Assembly (NCBI GenBank): GCA_038030265.1 | Contig: CM075937.1 | Span: 6,944,001-7,008,000 of the forward strand | Direction: 5' to 3' | DNA: 64,000 nucleotides | Source of the DNA: Corythucha ciliata | Taxonomy: Eukaryota > Arthropoda > Insecta > Hemiptera > Tingidae | In this document: piece after piece, positions 20,346-32,507 of the stretch | How the letters are laid out: each line of letters starts with the position of its first letter | How positions within the stretch are numbered: position 1 is the stretch's first letter | Program-made: the position numbers and the translations under genes | The notes under the pieces: model-generated | Seen by the model: the letters and a program-made list of their open reading frames with translations, nothing else | Told to the model about the DNA's origin: nothing | Databases searched by the model: none

Positions 20346-21617
20346 CTTAACTCAAGTGGCACGTAAAATTCAGATTCGCGGAAAAACTTCTGCATTCAGC
20401 TAGCTTTCGAATGGTATGCCACAATAACAAGCTTTGATTTGTCCTTCGCTGGGAATGCCACTGAAAATCCGAAAACGGATTGAAATCTATTGACGCAGTG
20501 CTTCAGTTCTGAAGTAGCTGTCTGACTACAGCGAGTGCAGGAAGCATAAATTTACCAGAATAATCATCTGTAAAGCCGTGTACACACGGATACTTTTCTG
20601 TCCTGTCTTCTATTGTAGCTGGTGTTTTAAGTAGTTAAAAACATTAAAAGTGAAGTTTTAGGTTGAAAATTGAATTATTTCTTTTTTATTATCCCCATTT
20701 TGAAGCCCATGGAGGGGCTTAGTATGAAATTATTCGCACATAAATTTGAAGCATTTCTATTACCCCCTCTCTTGAACCCTCTGCTGAAGTGAAACAAAAA
20801 ACCAAAATGCTTCGTTTGAACCAAGTTTAAACACTGAAATATATTGCCATATGGGCAGACAAGTACTTGCGCAAGAAATGTCCGACTTTTTCCCAGATTT
20901 GTTTCAAGACCTTTTTTTCTGGCAGCATTCTACCTTCTAGAGGTTTGGGGAACTGAACAGATGATACCTCGACCCCCGTCCTATCCTTCCTCGTCTTCTT
21001 TTCTCTTCTTAATTCTGCATTTATTAAATTACCTAATTAATTAAAATGTGGCCATTAATGTGCGTGGGGACATTAGATTTCTTAAAAGGGTCAAACAGTA
21101 AAAAATTTCGTCGTGTGCCTCCCGCACAGAATATTGGGCAAAAAATGAAGGCCCAGATTGGCAAGGACGACTCTTGAGTCTTGGCTACTATGCAGGGTAC
21201 AGGGGCACCTTCCCTGCCCGGTTTCGGTTCATGGCGCAAGCCAGCATCCCCAGCTCTGAAAGACCCACCTCCACGTCGTGCCTCTCGGGCGCGGGTGGCT
21301 GGCCACCAGTTACGGCTAACAAGCCGAGCTGAGTGATGGGACCGACTCTGCTGGGGAGTCTGGGCCAAAGATGGGGTACAGGCCAGGTAAGGGCCGGCAA
21401 GGGCCTAGGTACTGGCCACATCTTAAGGAGATCCGCAGCAGGGTACAGGGCTGTGTTTGCTGTCATGATGGGCAAATCCTGCGCCACCTGATGGCCACAA
21501 GGTTGAGGGTCTGGACTTCCGGACCCTCACTCCGGACTCAACTTGATCAGTCGTTGAAAGAGTCTTCATTGTTCAGTAATTAAGTATATTGAACTTGACT
21601 CAATAAACTCTACACGC
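20346..21617. other. No gene recognised; GC-rich block 21140-21560
   Basis: Bases 20570-20605 (AAGCCGTGTACACACGGATAC..TTTTCTGTCCTGTC) resemble, inverted, 33628-33665, suggesting ends of one MITE family. Bases 21140-21560 are clearly richer in G+C than the surroundings and repeat GGTACAGG four times; no domain is seen in any frame. Confidence 0.4.
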
Positions 21618-21720
21618 CAGTGGCGGATCTACGGGGAGGGTTTTATGGGTCTAAACCCCCCCCCCTAAGAAGATGGCGTCCGCCAAAAATTTGTTGATAG
21701 TCATTCCAGAGATTTTTTCT

Positions 21721-21910
21721 AAGGCCCCGCGCACACTAGGAGAAAAAAGACGCCGACGCGCGCGTCAGCGTCCGACTCGTGCAGTAAAAACACATAGAAC
21801 TCTATGGGACCTTTCACATTGGACGCGTACGCGAGAGTCTTCTCTTCGCCGAGAAAAAAGACGCCGACTCACGCAACGGCGTCTTTTTTCTCCTAGTGTG
21901 CGTGGGACTT
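21721..21910. mobile_element. 190 bp MITE, GC-rich ends
   Basis: AAGGCCCCGCGCACACTAGG at 21721 and CCTAGTGTGCGTGGGACTT ending at 21910 are inverted repeats extended by GAGAAAAAAGACGCCG on each side. Flanks (TCT|AAG and CTT|AAT) are compatible with a PIF/Harbinger TWA duplication but do not settle it. It lies inside the hAT-like element. Confidence 0.7.
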
Positions 21911-22059
21911 AATACCTTGCACATAACAAAGCGCGACTGTTGAAGGGGGATCTGCACAGAATGATGATTTCTCGACAAATGGGCGATCTCGTGATGGTGA
22001 GGTCAACCATTCATTGAGGGGGGGGGGGGCCCAAAAAGCGTAAATAGATGAAAAAAAAA

Positions 22060-22399
22060 AATGGATTTTTAGGTTTCAAAGCGATGATTAGCGGCAAATA
22101 TTGAGAACAAGCGATCATTTGCCACTTAAATTAGGAAAAATACACCAATTCGAGATATCTGAAGGCAACTTCGCGGACAAACCAAAGAAAAAACGTCAAC
22201 TCCAAATTCCTATAGGCCTTTAAGGCAGAAGAAATTGAGAAAGCGTGCTAATGTGTTACTCTATGGGCAAGTACGCGGGAGAACATTGAAAAAAAAAAAA
22301 AAAAAAAAAAAAAAAAGCCAATATCAAATAGGGGCTTCTAGCGGTAGCAGAAAAGCGTTGATTCATAGTAGAAAACTAAAACAAATCACTAATTCGTGG
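22060..22399. repeat. Minisatellite (GCTAATTCGCGGC type), left part
   Basis: Degenerate ~30 bp units interrupted by an A run of about 28 (22288-22315). Continues beyond the P element at 27950. Confidence 0.65.
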
Positions 22400-24266
22400 C
22401 TGAAAATCAAAGTCATATGGAAAACCAAGTTATTCGACTCGAAAAAAAAAGTGAATTTTTTTGTGGGTTGGGAAATTTGCTCCCGTTGATATAATAAAAA
22501 GGCTAAAACCCGCCAAATTCAAAAAAATATATTTTCGAAGAGGAGGCGAATGTTCAAGCAATAATGTTGATAAAAATAATCAGTAAAGGAGAGGAAATAA
22601 ACTATAAGTTCGCTGGGCTCTAATAATTATTTATTCAGTTTCAAGAGGTCCGGTTTTTGTAGAGATGCTGATAAAGAATGTCCCCCCTCCTTATTGCTGC
22701 TGACCCGTCTCTACCCAGAAAAAATTTTGTGGCTCGGTGTCATGTCGGTGCAAACTAATGTACTATTCAACATTTACATACACCCAATAGGGAAAAATCA
22801 GTTGCGTCCTTCGCTTCCCATGTAGTCCTTTCATTCGAAATTGATTCCGGCTCCTCATAATATGCAAGTGCAAACTTGCATATGGCCACCGTAAAACAAA
22901 CAAAACTTGTGAATAAGGGGCCAATACGTTCAGGAATGATGAGGTTGGGCATGAAAGAGATGGACAGAAGTTGTTAAAATCGTAAGTTTTCAGATTTTGC
23001 CACATTGAGTTTCATTACTATTATATGACGACCGTAATTTCCACATATGCGGGGAGAACAAACTCCTTGGGAGGCCAATCAGCCAAGCTCCTCATGGTGT
23101 CTCCTGTATAACGCGGGTAGGCTTCCTTTCACTTATTATAGTAAGCTATGGGATGGAGGGAATACGTATAGGAACATTTGCTCCCGTTGGGATAAAAGAA
23201 GGGCTAAAACTCGCCAAATACAAAAAAAAATATTTTCAGATAAGAGGCGAATAATAATAAATATTTTATTTCATTATAGAAAAACGTTGATTTTCTGAAC
23301 TATAATAATTAGTTATTTAATTTAAAAAAGGCCCGGTTTTTGCCGGGATGCAGAAAAAGGATGCCGGACGTCGAAAACGATAACGAGAGAGTTCAACAGT
23401 TGATACAGTTGAACATTTTCATTTGCACTGCTCTCGATGAGCGGTAGGTGTACTATTTTTCAACAGACTTGAAGAGGTTCTTGAACCATCTAATGTATAG
23501 GCGCTATCATGAAATTTATACGCAATCATAGATCCCAAAAGCCCTGAAAAACAAGCACAAAGAATCATGCCATAGATATTCTGAATGAAAGCAGAACTTA
23601 TCTGATGTTAAGAGAAGAACGCCTTCGAAGAACTAGGTATCTACTGCGTGAGAATCAGGCAGAAGAAAACTTTAAAACAGGATACATGTGCTAGATGGAA
23701 CTCAAGGAAACAATACAACACGAGACCTATACGTCACTCAAGCTACTATACATACATGAATATGTACGGCTAATTAACGGCCTCGTTAGACCCAAAAATA
23801 ATAATTAATAGTAATAATAATTATAATGACATTAACAACCGAAACATTTAAATCTATTGATATGATGGAATAGTTCAAAAGATCGGGTGGAATTCAGTCA
23901 AGCGTCCGATAGCCGAGACTTCAGGCTCAGAGCATATGGCAGATCTTCGAATAGGTTCGCAACGATATCACATTGACTGAACAATCATTATTAAGCCAAG
24001 CGATTTTGTCTCATGAAACAAAACTGTCAGCTCGCATCGTGGTTCTTGATTTTTGCAGCCTTGAAGCACGTCTGTGGTCGCGCCTCGCTACTCTGAAAGT
24101 TACTCTTCCTACGCAATGGCCTAGCAGCATTTATCAATAGAGAGACAAGCATTTATACGAAGATCGCGTCTCACAATTGCTAGCTATTAAAGAATAAAAA
24201 AAAGACGAGAGAAAAAAATAATAAAAATTAAAAGTTATGAAATATGCTATACCTGAATATTATATA

Positions 24267-24713
24267 CAGGGTGTTTCGCAACCAGTCGTGAATACTGAAA
24301 GAGGTGATACAACAGGTGATTTAGAGTCGATATTGTTCTTTTCGACTTTTTCGAAAACCCATTCGAAAGTTAACACGCTTTGAATAGTAACGGAAAAAAA
24401 TAGAAAAGGATTTTCGTTAAGTTCTGGGCTAATTTTATTATCGTTGGAGGGGGTATTTTTCCTATTTTAGCACACAAATTTGAAGGAAATTTTGCGCTCT
24501 TTCCAACGAGCTGATTAGTTTTTGTTTTTTTGCTTTTGTATCGGCGCTACGCCCTCTTAAATGAGGAAAAGTAACGAATGTCCAAAAATATCGATTTTAA
24601 TCGATATCTCGGGAACGAATGGGTTTTCGAAAAAGTCGAAAAGAACAATATCGACTCTAAATCACCTGTTGTATCACCTCTTTCAGTATTCACGACTGGT
24701 TGCAAAACACCCT
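24267..24713. repeat. Foldback element 1 inside P copy A
   Basis: Begins CAGGGTGTTTCGCAACCAG and ends with its complement, flanked by TATATA. Arms of about 90 bp surround a ~270 bp core. The same element is at 53227-53672 and, without the right arm, at 20007-20345. Confidence 0.85.
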
Positions 24714-24720
24714 ATATATA

Positions 24721-26158
24721 CAGGGTGTTTCTGAAATGATGTCAATATTTAGGCTGGTGGTTCTACGTCAGAAATGCGTCAAAAAAATTCATATTGACCC
24801 TAGTACGATTCCTAATAGTTTCCGAGATATTCACGGATTTAGTAGTTTTCAAAATGACCTTGTTTTCTTGAAGAAAATCGTCCATACCTTAGCAACCAGA
24901 TGAGTCACGTCAAATCTGTTGGCACCGTTGGGAAGGTCAGACTTTTTTCTATGTCGTTTAGTGTTATTTGCTTGAATTTCTCCCACTCCTGCTGAGAAAT
25001 TCCGCGTCAAACTTGAAATTGTTTACAATATTACCCATGCTGACTAGGTTTTGAAGTCGATTTTCTCAGCAACAAGTGGTTTCCAAGATGACCTTTTTTC
25101 AGAAAAGTTGGCGCATGGTGTCAGCATCATTATGGTATCTTGACATCACCTTCCATCTTGGATATTTTTCCGATTATTGCAAAATGATGACTGAAAAATC
25201 CGTTTTGGTGCTCATTACTCCAATAATCCTTCTTCATGAATAACTCGATAAAAAACTTGATAAATTGTTGCTATCCATTCTTGACTAAAAAGGGCCTCTG
25301 AACGTGAATATTTTCAAATCATGAAGAACTCAACTGTGCTGAAGACACAGTGGGTGGTGACACAGAACAAGTGGTGATTTAGGCCTAAAAGAAATGTCCT
25401 CATTAAACGTTGAATGGTCCTCAGAGTCGGGTCTTCCGCGACTACTATTAATAAGGATGAATAATAACGATTAATAAGGACATTTCTTTATAGGCCTAAA
25501 TCACAACTTGTTCTTTGTCATCACCTATAGTGTGTCTTCAGCACAGTTGAGTCCTTTATAATTTTAAAATGTTTACTTTCAGAGGCCCTTTTTAGTCAAG
25601 AATGGATGGCAAACATTCGTCGTGTTTTTCTCGAGTTATTCGTGAAGAAAGACTATTTGAGTAATGAGCACTAAAACGGATTTTTCAGCAATCATTTTGG
25701 AATAATCGAAAAATTATCCGAGATGGAAGGTGACGTCAAGATACCATAATGATGCTGACACCATGCTCCAACTTTTCTGAAAAAAGGTCATCTTGGAAAC
25801 CACTTGTTGCTGAGAAAATCGACTTCAAAACCTAGTCAGCATGGGTAATATTGTAAACAATTTCAAGTTTGACGCGGAATTTTTCAGCAGGAGTGGGAGA
25901 AATTCAAGAAAATAACACTAAACGACGTAGAAATAAGTCTGACCTTTCCAACGGTGCCATCAGATTTGACGTGACTCATCTGGTTGCTAAGGTACGGACG
26001 ATTTTCTTCAAGAAAACAAGGTCATTTTGAAAACTACTAAATCCGTGAATATCTCGGAAACTATTAGGAATCGTACTAGGGTCAATATGAATTTTTTTGA
26101 CGCATTTGTGACGTAGAACCACCAGTCTAAATATTGACATTCATTTCAGAAACACCCT
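24721..26158. repeat. Foldback element 2 inside P copy A, ~700 bp arms
   Basis: Begins CAGGGTGTTTCTGAAATGA and is followed by a second half that is its near-perfect reverse complement, with the centre near 25440. Almost the whole 1.44 kb is arm. TATATA flanks both ends. No protein is encoded. The counterpart in copy B is 51394-53217. Confidence 0.88.
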
Positions 26159-26169
26159 ATATACAGGGT

Positions 26170-27549
26170 GTAAGGTAAGCTTGCCATTTTTTAAATGCAT
26201 TACTTGATACGCCAGGGCTACGTTCATTTTTTCTTAATGACTGGGGTTAATGTGGCTCTGTGTCAATTTTGGGCATAAATGAATTCCCTCAGTCTTTTGA
26301 ACTTCAACTATTTTCTTCCAGTGGTCTACTTTTGCAATGCCATCAGGGGCTGTATGGAAACATTTAAAATATTACTCATATACGTATGTATCATCACAAC
26401 TGGTTCCGTCTTACCTGACATGTTTTCATTCTGAGTACCCAATTTCTAATATTTTTGACCAAGTGTGGAAAATCGCTTATGAAGTGGAGCCTTCTGTTTT
26501 CGTCCATGAAATGTGGGACGGAACAGTTGCTGTCATCAATGCCAAGAATTTTCGACACGCCTATTCCATGGTGAAAGCAGTGAGTGATTCGGCATTATGT
26601 GACTTCAGTAATTACGTACCTCTGTTCCACGATGCGCCATCAGTGACGACTCCGTCCACGGAAAACCCAGCGTTCTCAGTTAATCTCGCTTCGATAATTA
26701 ATTTATTCAGAACTTGAGAAGGAGCAGCGTTCCTGCTAAGAAAGGCTCCTAACGCCTGTATCCATTTTCCGTGAAACGGTTGAAAAATAAAAACCAGAGC
26801 GTGATCTCCCTCCAAATCTATTTGTTCTGGCGGCGTATACTGGCCGAGATCAGTGAAACCAATAATTTTAAAATGATTATTGTCAAATTTGAGGTCTTTG
26901 CTGAGACACATTTCGTCCAGTAGCAGCGTTCCTATGAGAGTACGTTCAAAGGTTATTTCAACAAACGAGAAAATCACTACAGTAACAATCACAACTAGTC
27001 CCTACCGTGTCTCTCTAATGGAGTCATGAGGGCTGCTTTTTTCTGCATGACCTCGAAAAGACTTGATTGGAAGCCGAATGCCGGTTTCAATTTTTTCAAG
27101 TACGCATTCAATGTCGTTGGAGCTGGTAACGCCATTATTTGGTTTCGACGCAAGAAATTGTACGCTGCGTTGCTGAGGATTTTTAGCAGTAGGCAGCGGT
27201 ATACCCATGCCGTAGTGTATCTATTTCCTTCTCCTCTTTTTTTTTTTAGCCGCTTGTTGTGGTTGAGGCAAATCAGGAGTCATGTCCCGTCCCACAAAAA
27301 AGATACTGACGTCTTTTTCCGTCTAGTGTGAAAGGGGCGGAACACTGCTATTTGAAAAAATATATTTTAAATTGAGGATACTATTAAATACTGCAGAGAA
27401 TGGCAGCTTAAACCTATAAAAACTGAATAAGTTAATATTATACAAGTTACCGCTGGTGGTCGGAAAAATGAAACTTTGTCCACGTCCGGCCTTCTACTCG
27501 AAGGGCCGTAACCACTTGTGCAGTGGGGAACAAAACACGTCCTCGGCAT
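26170..27549 (-). pseudogene. P-element (THAP-type) transposase remnant, copy A
   Basis: Exons read on the minus strand: THAP zinc finger 27549-27451 (starts M-P-R-T-C, with C..C spacing and FFRPP), ending at a GTAACT donor; a linker reading near 27208-27002; RNase H-like exon about 26931-26620 (LLLDEM, IIGFTDLGQY, ALVFIFQPFHGKWIQ, VDGVVTDGASWNR); exon 26560-26415 (GVSKILGIDD, FISDFPHLVKNIRN); exon 26349-about 26170 (WKKIVEVQKTEGIHL, KLTQSHINPS). Introns 26561-26619 and 26350-26414 are GT-AG. The last exon has an in-frame TAA (26234-26236) just before EKMNVALAYQV, and everything downstream is lost to the foldback. P transposases use GTP and a THAP domain to cut and join the element ends; this copy cannot make a full protein. 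Confidence 0.88.
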
Positions 27550-27949
27550 TTTACCCTTTAAAAAATATCATAACTATACGATTGCGTGAATAACTTACCT
27601 TACATATTACTTGAAAAATAATAATTCTCTATCTTACCTCAATTAGCTCCGATTTTCAGTGCGTCACTCACTGTGCTCAATAGGGAAGTGGCAATAAAGA
27701 TTCGTGAACGGGCCGAGCTTACTGTCTATTAACGGAGTAAAATTCAAGCACGATATCTTCTTGATAACATATGTTTCTTTCAACTCTTGGATTCATAGAA
27801 ATTTGTATTTAACGGGTTCTAGCCTTGAAGGCGACGAGAGCGCAGCCAATCGGGAGCAAAAGTCCCAACCCAAGAACCGCTTCATTTTTTTTGTATAGAA
27901 ACCATGGGAAGTCGAATAACTTGGTTTTCCATATGACTTTGCTGAAAAT

Positions 27950-29340
27950 GAAAAAAATCACTAACATGTGGCGAAAATTGAGAAAAAGCTAAAGTCCATC
28001 GCTCACCTGGCTCAAAAATTAATTTTTGAAAACGCAAAATTCGTGGTTTTTTCAAGGCAACAACAGAAAAAATCGCAGTTGAGAAAAATCGCTCATTCAC
28101 GGCTAAAATTGAGAAAGCCACGTAATTCGCGGCTAAAACTGAGAAAATCTACTAATTCCGGCCTAAAATTGAAGTAAAACGCTCATTCACAACTAAAATG
28201 GATAAATAAGCCAATTCGCGGAACAATTTGAGAAAATTGGCTGAAATTAAGGAAACGTGGTAATTCGTGGTTAAATTTGAGAAATAGTTTGCGACTAAAA
28301 AATGTGAAAAAGCTTTTAGATCGCGGTAAAAACTGAGAAAAAAAGCTAATTCACGGATAGAAGTGATAGAAAAGCAGCTTATTCACGGCTAAAACTGAGA
28401 CAAACCGCTTATTCCCGTCCAAAATTGATGTAACATGCTGATTTGCAACTAAAACAAAGATAATTAAATATTTAATTCGTGGCTAACTTTGGCAGAAAGC
28501 GCTTATCAGCAGCTGAAAAGGAGAAATACGCTATTTCTCGGCACAAGCAAGCCCTAATATGAAGCTAAATTTCACATTTGGTGATTCTGCTTGTTCACGG
28601 CTAAAACTGATACAAACGCTCATACCCGGCTAAAATTGGGAAATTCCGTTGATTCACGGCCGATATAACAAAAGGCGCTCATTCGCGGAGCTGAAATGGA
28701 GATAAACGCAAATTCAAGGATTTTGTGAAACTCCTCCAGTTCGAAACTGAAATTGAGTAAAAGCGGTGATTCAGGCGTGAAATTAAGGAATAATTCACGG
28801 CTAAAATTCGAAAATAATGCTCAGCTAAAACGAAGAAAACAAAACGCTAATTCTCTGCTAGAACTGAGGAAACGAGATAACTTGCGGCTAAAATGGTGAT
28901 GAGCGCTAATTCGCACGACTAAGAAGTGAAGAAAAACGCTAAAATTAAAGGAATAAAACGTTAACTCGTGGCTAAAACTGAGACAAACAGCTAATTGCCG
29001 TCTAAAATGTACAGGAAGAGCTCATTCGCTGTTAAAGATTCAGTGAATTCGCGGCTAAAGTGGGCAAGAAGCGCTCATTCACCGCTGAAACGGAGAAAAA
29101 CGATAAATCGCGGATCAATTTGAGAAAATCCACTAATTCACGGCTAAAATTGAGAAAATGCGGTGATTCGCGTTTGAAATGAAGAAAAACATTCGCGGCT
29201 AAAATTGAGAAAAAGCACTTTGATCGCGGGAAAATTGGGAAAAACCGCTAATTCATGGTTAAATTTGAGAAAAAATCAATTATTGGTTCATGTATAGGCA
29301 TGCTTGCGGCTGAAACTCAGGAAAAAAGAGAGAGATTCAT
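27950..29340. repeat. Minisatellite (GCTAATTCGCGGC type), right part
   Basis: About 45 degenerate units with the theme CGCTAATTCACGGCTAAAAT followed by TGAGAAAAA. It runs up to the right end of the hAT-like element. Its last 0.5 kb is duplicated at 32508-33010. Confidence 0.8.
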
Positions 29341-29439
29341 GGTAGAACCCCTCCCAAGTTAAAACCCTAGATCCGCCACTGCTACGCGCAAAGAAGCTGA
29401 TGTTCCAGTTCCATCAAGTCGAATTTTATTATGTTATGC
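28808..29439. repeat. Duplicated segment X, copy 1
   Basis: Nearly identical to 32508-33130. It includes minisatellite, the hAT-like right end, its 8 bp flank and 50 bp beyond, so it arose by DNA duplication and not by transposition of the element. Confidence 0.88.
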
Positions 29440-29529
29440 AGCAGCTTTAGCGCCCTGAGGAAATGACCAAATTCACAATACAATACAGTCATTTTGACGA
29501 AAATTGTGCGCTCTTTCGAATGACCCAAT

Positions 29530-31690
29530 TAGTTTTGAGCTAGAATTGATTCTAGAGCGGCCGGGAGCAAGTATTTCAAAAAAAAATATAGCCCCACGAA
29601 AAAATTAAAGATAGTGGAATAACTCGAAAACCAAGCTGAATTCCGGAAAAGTGAATTTAGTAATTTCGACCACAAATCAGCTGTACTATGACCAGTTTTC
29701 GGCTGAGCATCGAATTTTCGAACACCCTGTGTAGGCCAGTCAATATAAACATCAAACATCGCAAATATGCATGTAACTGTTTTTTCTTTTGCACATTGTT
29801 GGGGCCAATGAGAGTCGTTTATACTCAAGTTTGCAACCTTCAAAACCTTGTGCTCAACTCGTGGCACTCGAAAAACCACGAAATTCCATCAATTTTTTAG
29901 GTTGTTAAACAAAAATACCAGAAGAAAGCGTTTTTCGAGTATGACCACCATATACATTGCTGAAGCCAACTAAATTTGCTACAATTTAAGCCCAGTCCGA
30001 GCGTCCTACGTTTGTTATTTTCGGAGATACATCCAATCAAGAAATATGTAATATCGCCAAAAAGCGAGATTTTATTGATAGGGTTATTTTTCAAGACCCG
30101 TAGCACTCAAACATAATGGTCCTGCAGAACATCCACGCGAGAATAATTCTTAGGCAGAAGCTCAATTTGAATCTGACGCTATTGCCTAAAATTTATTTTC
30201 GCATGGATATTCTATAGGACAGGGTGACTGGTACTTGGTTGAGCAAAATAATAGGGGTAATTAAACATCCAAAATGCAACAAAAATTGTCTTATGACCTG
30301 GGTCCGATTTCCTTTACCAGTCGAGATAATAGATTTTTTCACGTTTTTCAGCACATCACTGGTTTTCGCAACAAAAACAGCTGGAACTTGGGAAGCATGC
30401 GTCCTAGGTTAAATCCAACGACACCAATGAAAAGAGCACACTTTTTTCTGTGTAAGTAAGGACATTTTGTCCAAAGTTAGCGAAAGATTCTTGGAGTAAA
30501 CTGGGAAAATATCAGGATATTTTAAAAAATGTTAGTTTTTGACAACTGTTCAAAGCTAGACTACATTAGCCATGGTGCTCCCAGCGCCCGGCAAATTCCT
30601 CTAAAACTGTATGAAGTAACTTGGTTTGATACTTCATGCTTATTTTACTCCTGTCCTTCCCAAAAAAATCCATTGTTATACCAAAAAATGAGTGCCTAAA
30701 AGAAGATACGAAAACTATTTCAAGAAATTTTTTTCAGCTTATTCCACTTTTATTTGTCTTTCCTCATAGATCAGCATAGGAAAAGTGAATTAAGCTGAAA
30801 AAAAATTTTTGGGAATGGCTCTTGATCTTCTTGTAGGCACTCAAAATAGGCCTAATTGCCTCATTTTTTGGTATTACAATGGATTTTTATCAAAAAGTTG
30901 CAAAGGACAGGAGTAAAATAAGCATGAAGTATTAAACTAAGTTACTTCATAAAGTTTTAGAGGAACTCGCCAGGTGCTGGGAGCACCATGGCTAGTGTAG
31001 TCTAGCTTTTAACAGTTGTCAAAAACTGGCATTTTTTAAAATATCCTGATATTTTCCCAGTTTACTCAAGAATCTTTGGCTATCATTAGACAAAATGTCT
31101 TTACTCACACAAAAAAAAAAGTGCTCTTTTCAGTGGTGTCGTTGGATTTAACCTAGGACGCTTACTTCCCACGTTACAGATGTTTTTGTTGCGAAAAACC
31201 GTGATGTGCTAAAAAACAACAAATTGACTATCTGAACTAGGAATGAAAATCTGACCTTAGGTCATAGGAAATTTTTCGTTGCATTTTGGGTGTACAATCA
31301 CCCCTCTCATTTTGTTCAACCAAGTACCAATCACCGTTTATTTGTGTGCTACGGGTCTTGAAAAATTACCCTACCAATAAAATCTCGCTTTTTGGCGAAA
31401 TTTGGTATTTTGTTGATTGCCTGTATTTCCTGAACTAACAGACCCAGGATGCTCGGGCATGGCTTAAATTGTAGCAAATTTAGTTGGCTTTAACAATGTA
31501 TACTGTGGTCATGCTCGAAAAACTCTTTCTTCTGGTATTTTTGTTTAAAAACCAGAAAAAGTGATGAAATTTCTTAGTTTTTCGAGTGCCATGAGTTAAG
31601 CACAAGGTTTTGAGGGTTGCAAACTTGAGCAATAACTGCTCAAGTTGGTCCTAACAACACGCAACAAAAAAATCAATTACATGCATGTTT
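29530..31690. repeat. Large foldback element with ~1 kb arms
   Basis: Left arm (from about 29530) and right arm (to about 31690) are reverse complements with roughly 85-90% identity by eye. The centre is near 30755 (AGCTTATTCCACTTTT / AAAAGTGAATTAAGCT). The right end lacks about 130 bp that is kept in the second copy at 34941-35068. The arms contain GGGTGACTGGTACTTGGTTGA and CTACAATTTAAGCCC motifs. No protein. Confidence 0.8.
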
Positions 31691-32506
31691 GCGGTCTTAA
31701 CGGACTAACCGTTCAACATAGAACAAAATAAACTTCATTTCTGAAAAGAGCACAAAATTTAACTTTGGAAAAATCAGGAATAACACATTAAAATCGTCTT
31801 TATGTACGTTTAGTTATTTTTGGAAAAATCGAAAAAGTGTTACGTTGAATTTTCGTGTTTCTTTAAGAGGCGAATTTCGCTCAATCTTCAGTTGGTCGGG
31901 CATTGACCAATTATTGTAAAAACATGCTCATTATGTGAGCTTTCAATTGACGTAAGAAAATTGAAAATCGGTTGAATTTTTACTGAGATATGACACGAAA
32001 GGTTCGGAAAACAGTGTAAAATCGTCAAAATAAGCCATATTGCAACTGTCAGGTAAAATCCCCAAAAATTATTTTCGACGTCAAAATAACCCTAAAATTC
32101 AAAGAAACAGTTTATTTAAGAAAAATCAATGCACCATGTCCATCATCATCATCTCCCACCACTTTCACTAGTAAATACTCGTTTAATTCGTTTTTCAGGT
32201 ATCCTTCCGTGATTATTTTAGTTCAAAATTTATTTTTCTGGTACAAATCATATCATACGCGTGAATCACTACAATTATCATACAAAAACGTCTGAAAAAT
32301 AGCACCAGACGAAAACTAGAAGGAATCAGACCAGTTAATTTGTTTAATAATTGATTATTTGATAGTGAAAGTGGTGGGAGATGATGATGATGATGGACAT
32401 GGTGCATAATAAAGCAGAGCTCGAGAGCGGTCATAAACTATTTAAAGAGCTTCCCTTATATCACAAAGGTGAAGAAATAGTATGTGACAACAGTTCACAG
32501 TTTACA
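31161..32506. repeat. Duplicated segment Y, copy 1
   Basis: Matches 34409-35884. It includes the right arm of the foldback, about 430 bp of unassigned sequence, a 277 bp inverted-repeat element and the first codons of an integrase fragment. It stops abruptly inside those codons and joins segment X copy 2 at 32507/32508. Confidence 0.88.
32130..32406. mobile_element. 277 bp inverted-repeat element (TGCACCATGTCCATC ends), copy 1
   Basis: TGCACCATGTCCATCATCAT at 32130 is complemented by ATGATGATGGACATGGTGCA ending at 32406; arms are about 50 bp. Copy 2 is at 35507-35783 within segment Y copy 2. The histidine-rich open frames here are by-products of the CAT/ATG runs. Confidence 0.7.
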
Positions 32507-32507
32507 A

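Larger units (their letters stand above)
22408..27941 (-). mobile_element. P-superfamily transposon, copy A (5534 bp, composite)
   Basis: Both ends carry a 31 bp terminal inverted repeat starting CAAAGTCATATGGAAAACCA and ending TTCGAC, the length known for Drosophila P. A perfect 8 bp duplication CTGAAAAT flanks it (22400-22407 and 27942-27949), also the P length. A THAP domain and P-type RNase H-like exons are on the minus strand near the right end. The second half of the transposase is replaced by two foldback elements (24267-26158). Left of these (22800-24250) is non-coding sequence nearly identical to copy B at 49647-55671 in opposite orientation. Confidence 0.92.
21618..29381. mobile_element. 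hAT-like element with minisatellite core, expanded by nested insertions
   Basis: The left end CAGTGGCGGATCTA (21618) and right end TAGATCCGCCACTG (to 29381) are perfect 14 bp inverted repeats. The flanks CTACACGC (21610-21617) and CTACGCGC (29382-29389) match at 7 of 8. Next to the left end is a run GGGTTTTATGGG and twelve C, next to the right end CCCCTCCCAAGTTAAAACCC. The core minisatellite (22060-22399 and 27950-29340) has received a P element with its own 8 bp duplication; without that the hAT-like element is about 2.2 kb. Confidence 0.75.

Noticed and set aside
22763..23005. Open frame conserved identically at 54940-55182
   Set aside because: The identity simply reflects the two recent P copies; no domain, no ATG context and no third comparison.
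32213..32434. Histidine-rich protein repeated at 35590-35811
   Set aside because: Arises from CAT/ATG triplets in the arms of an inverted-repeat element duplicated with segment Y.
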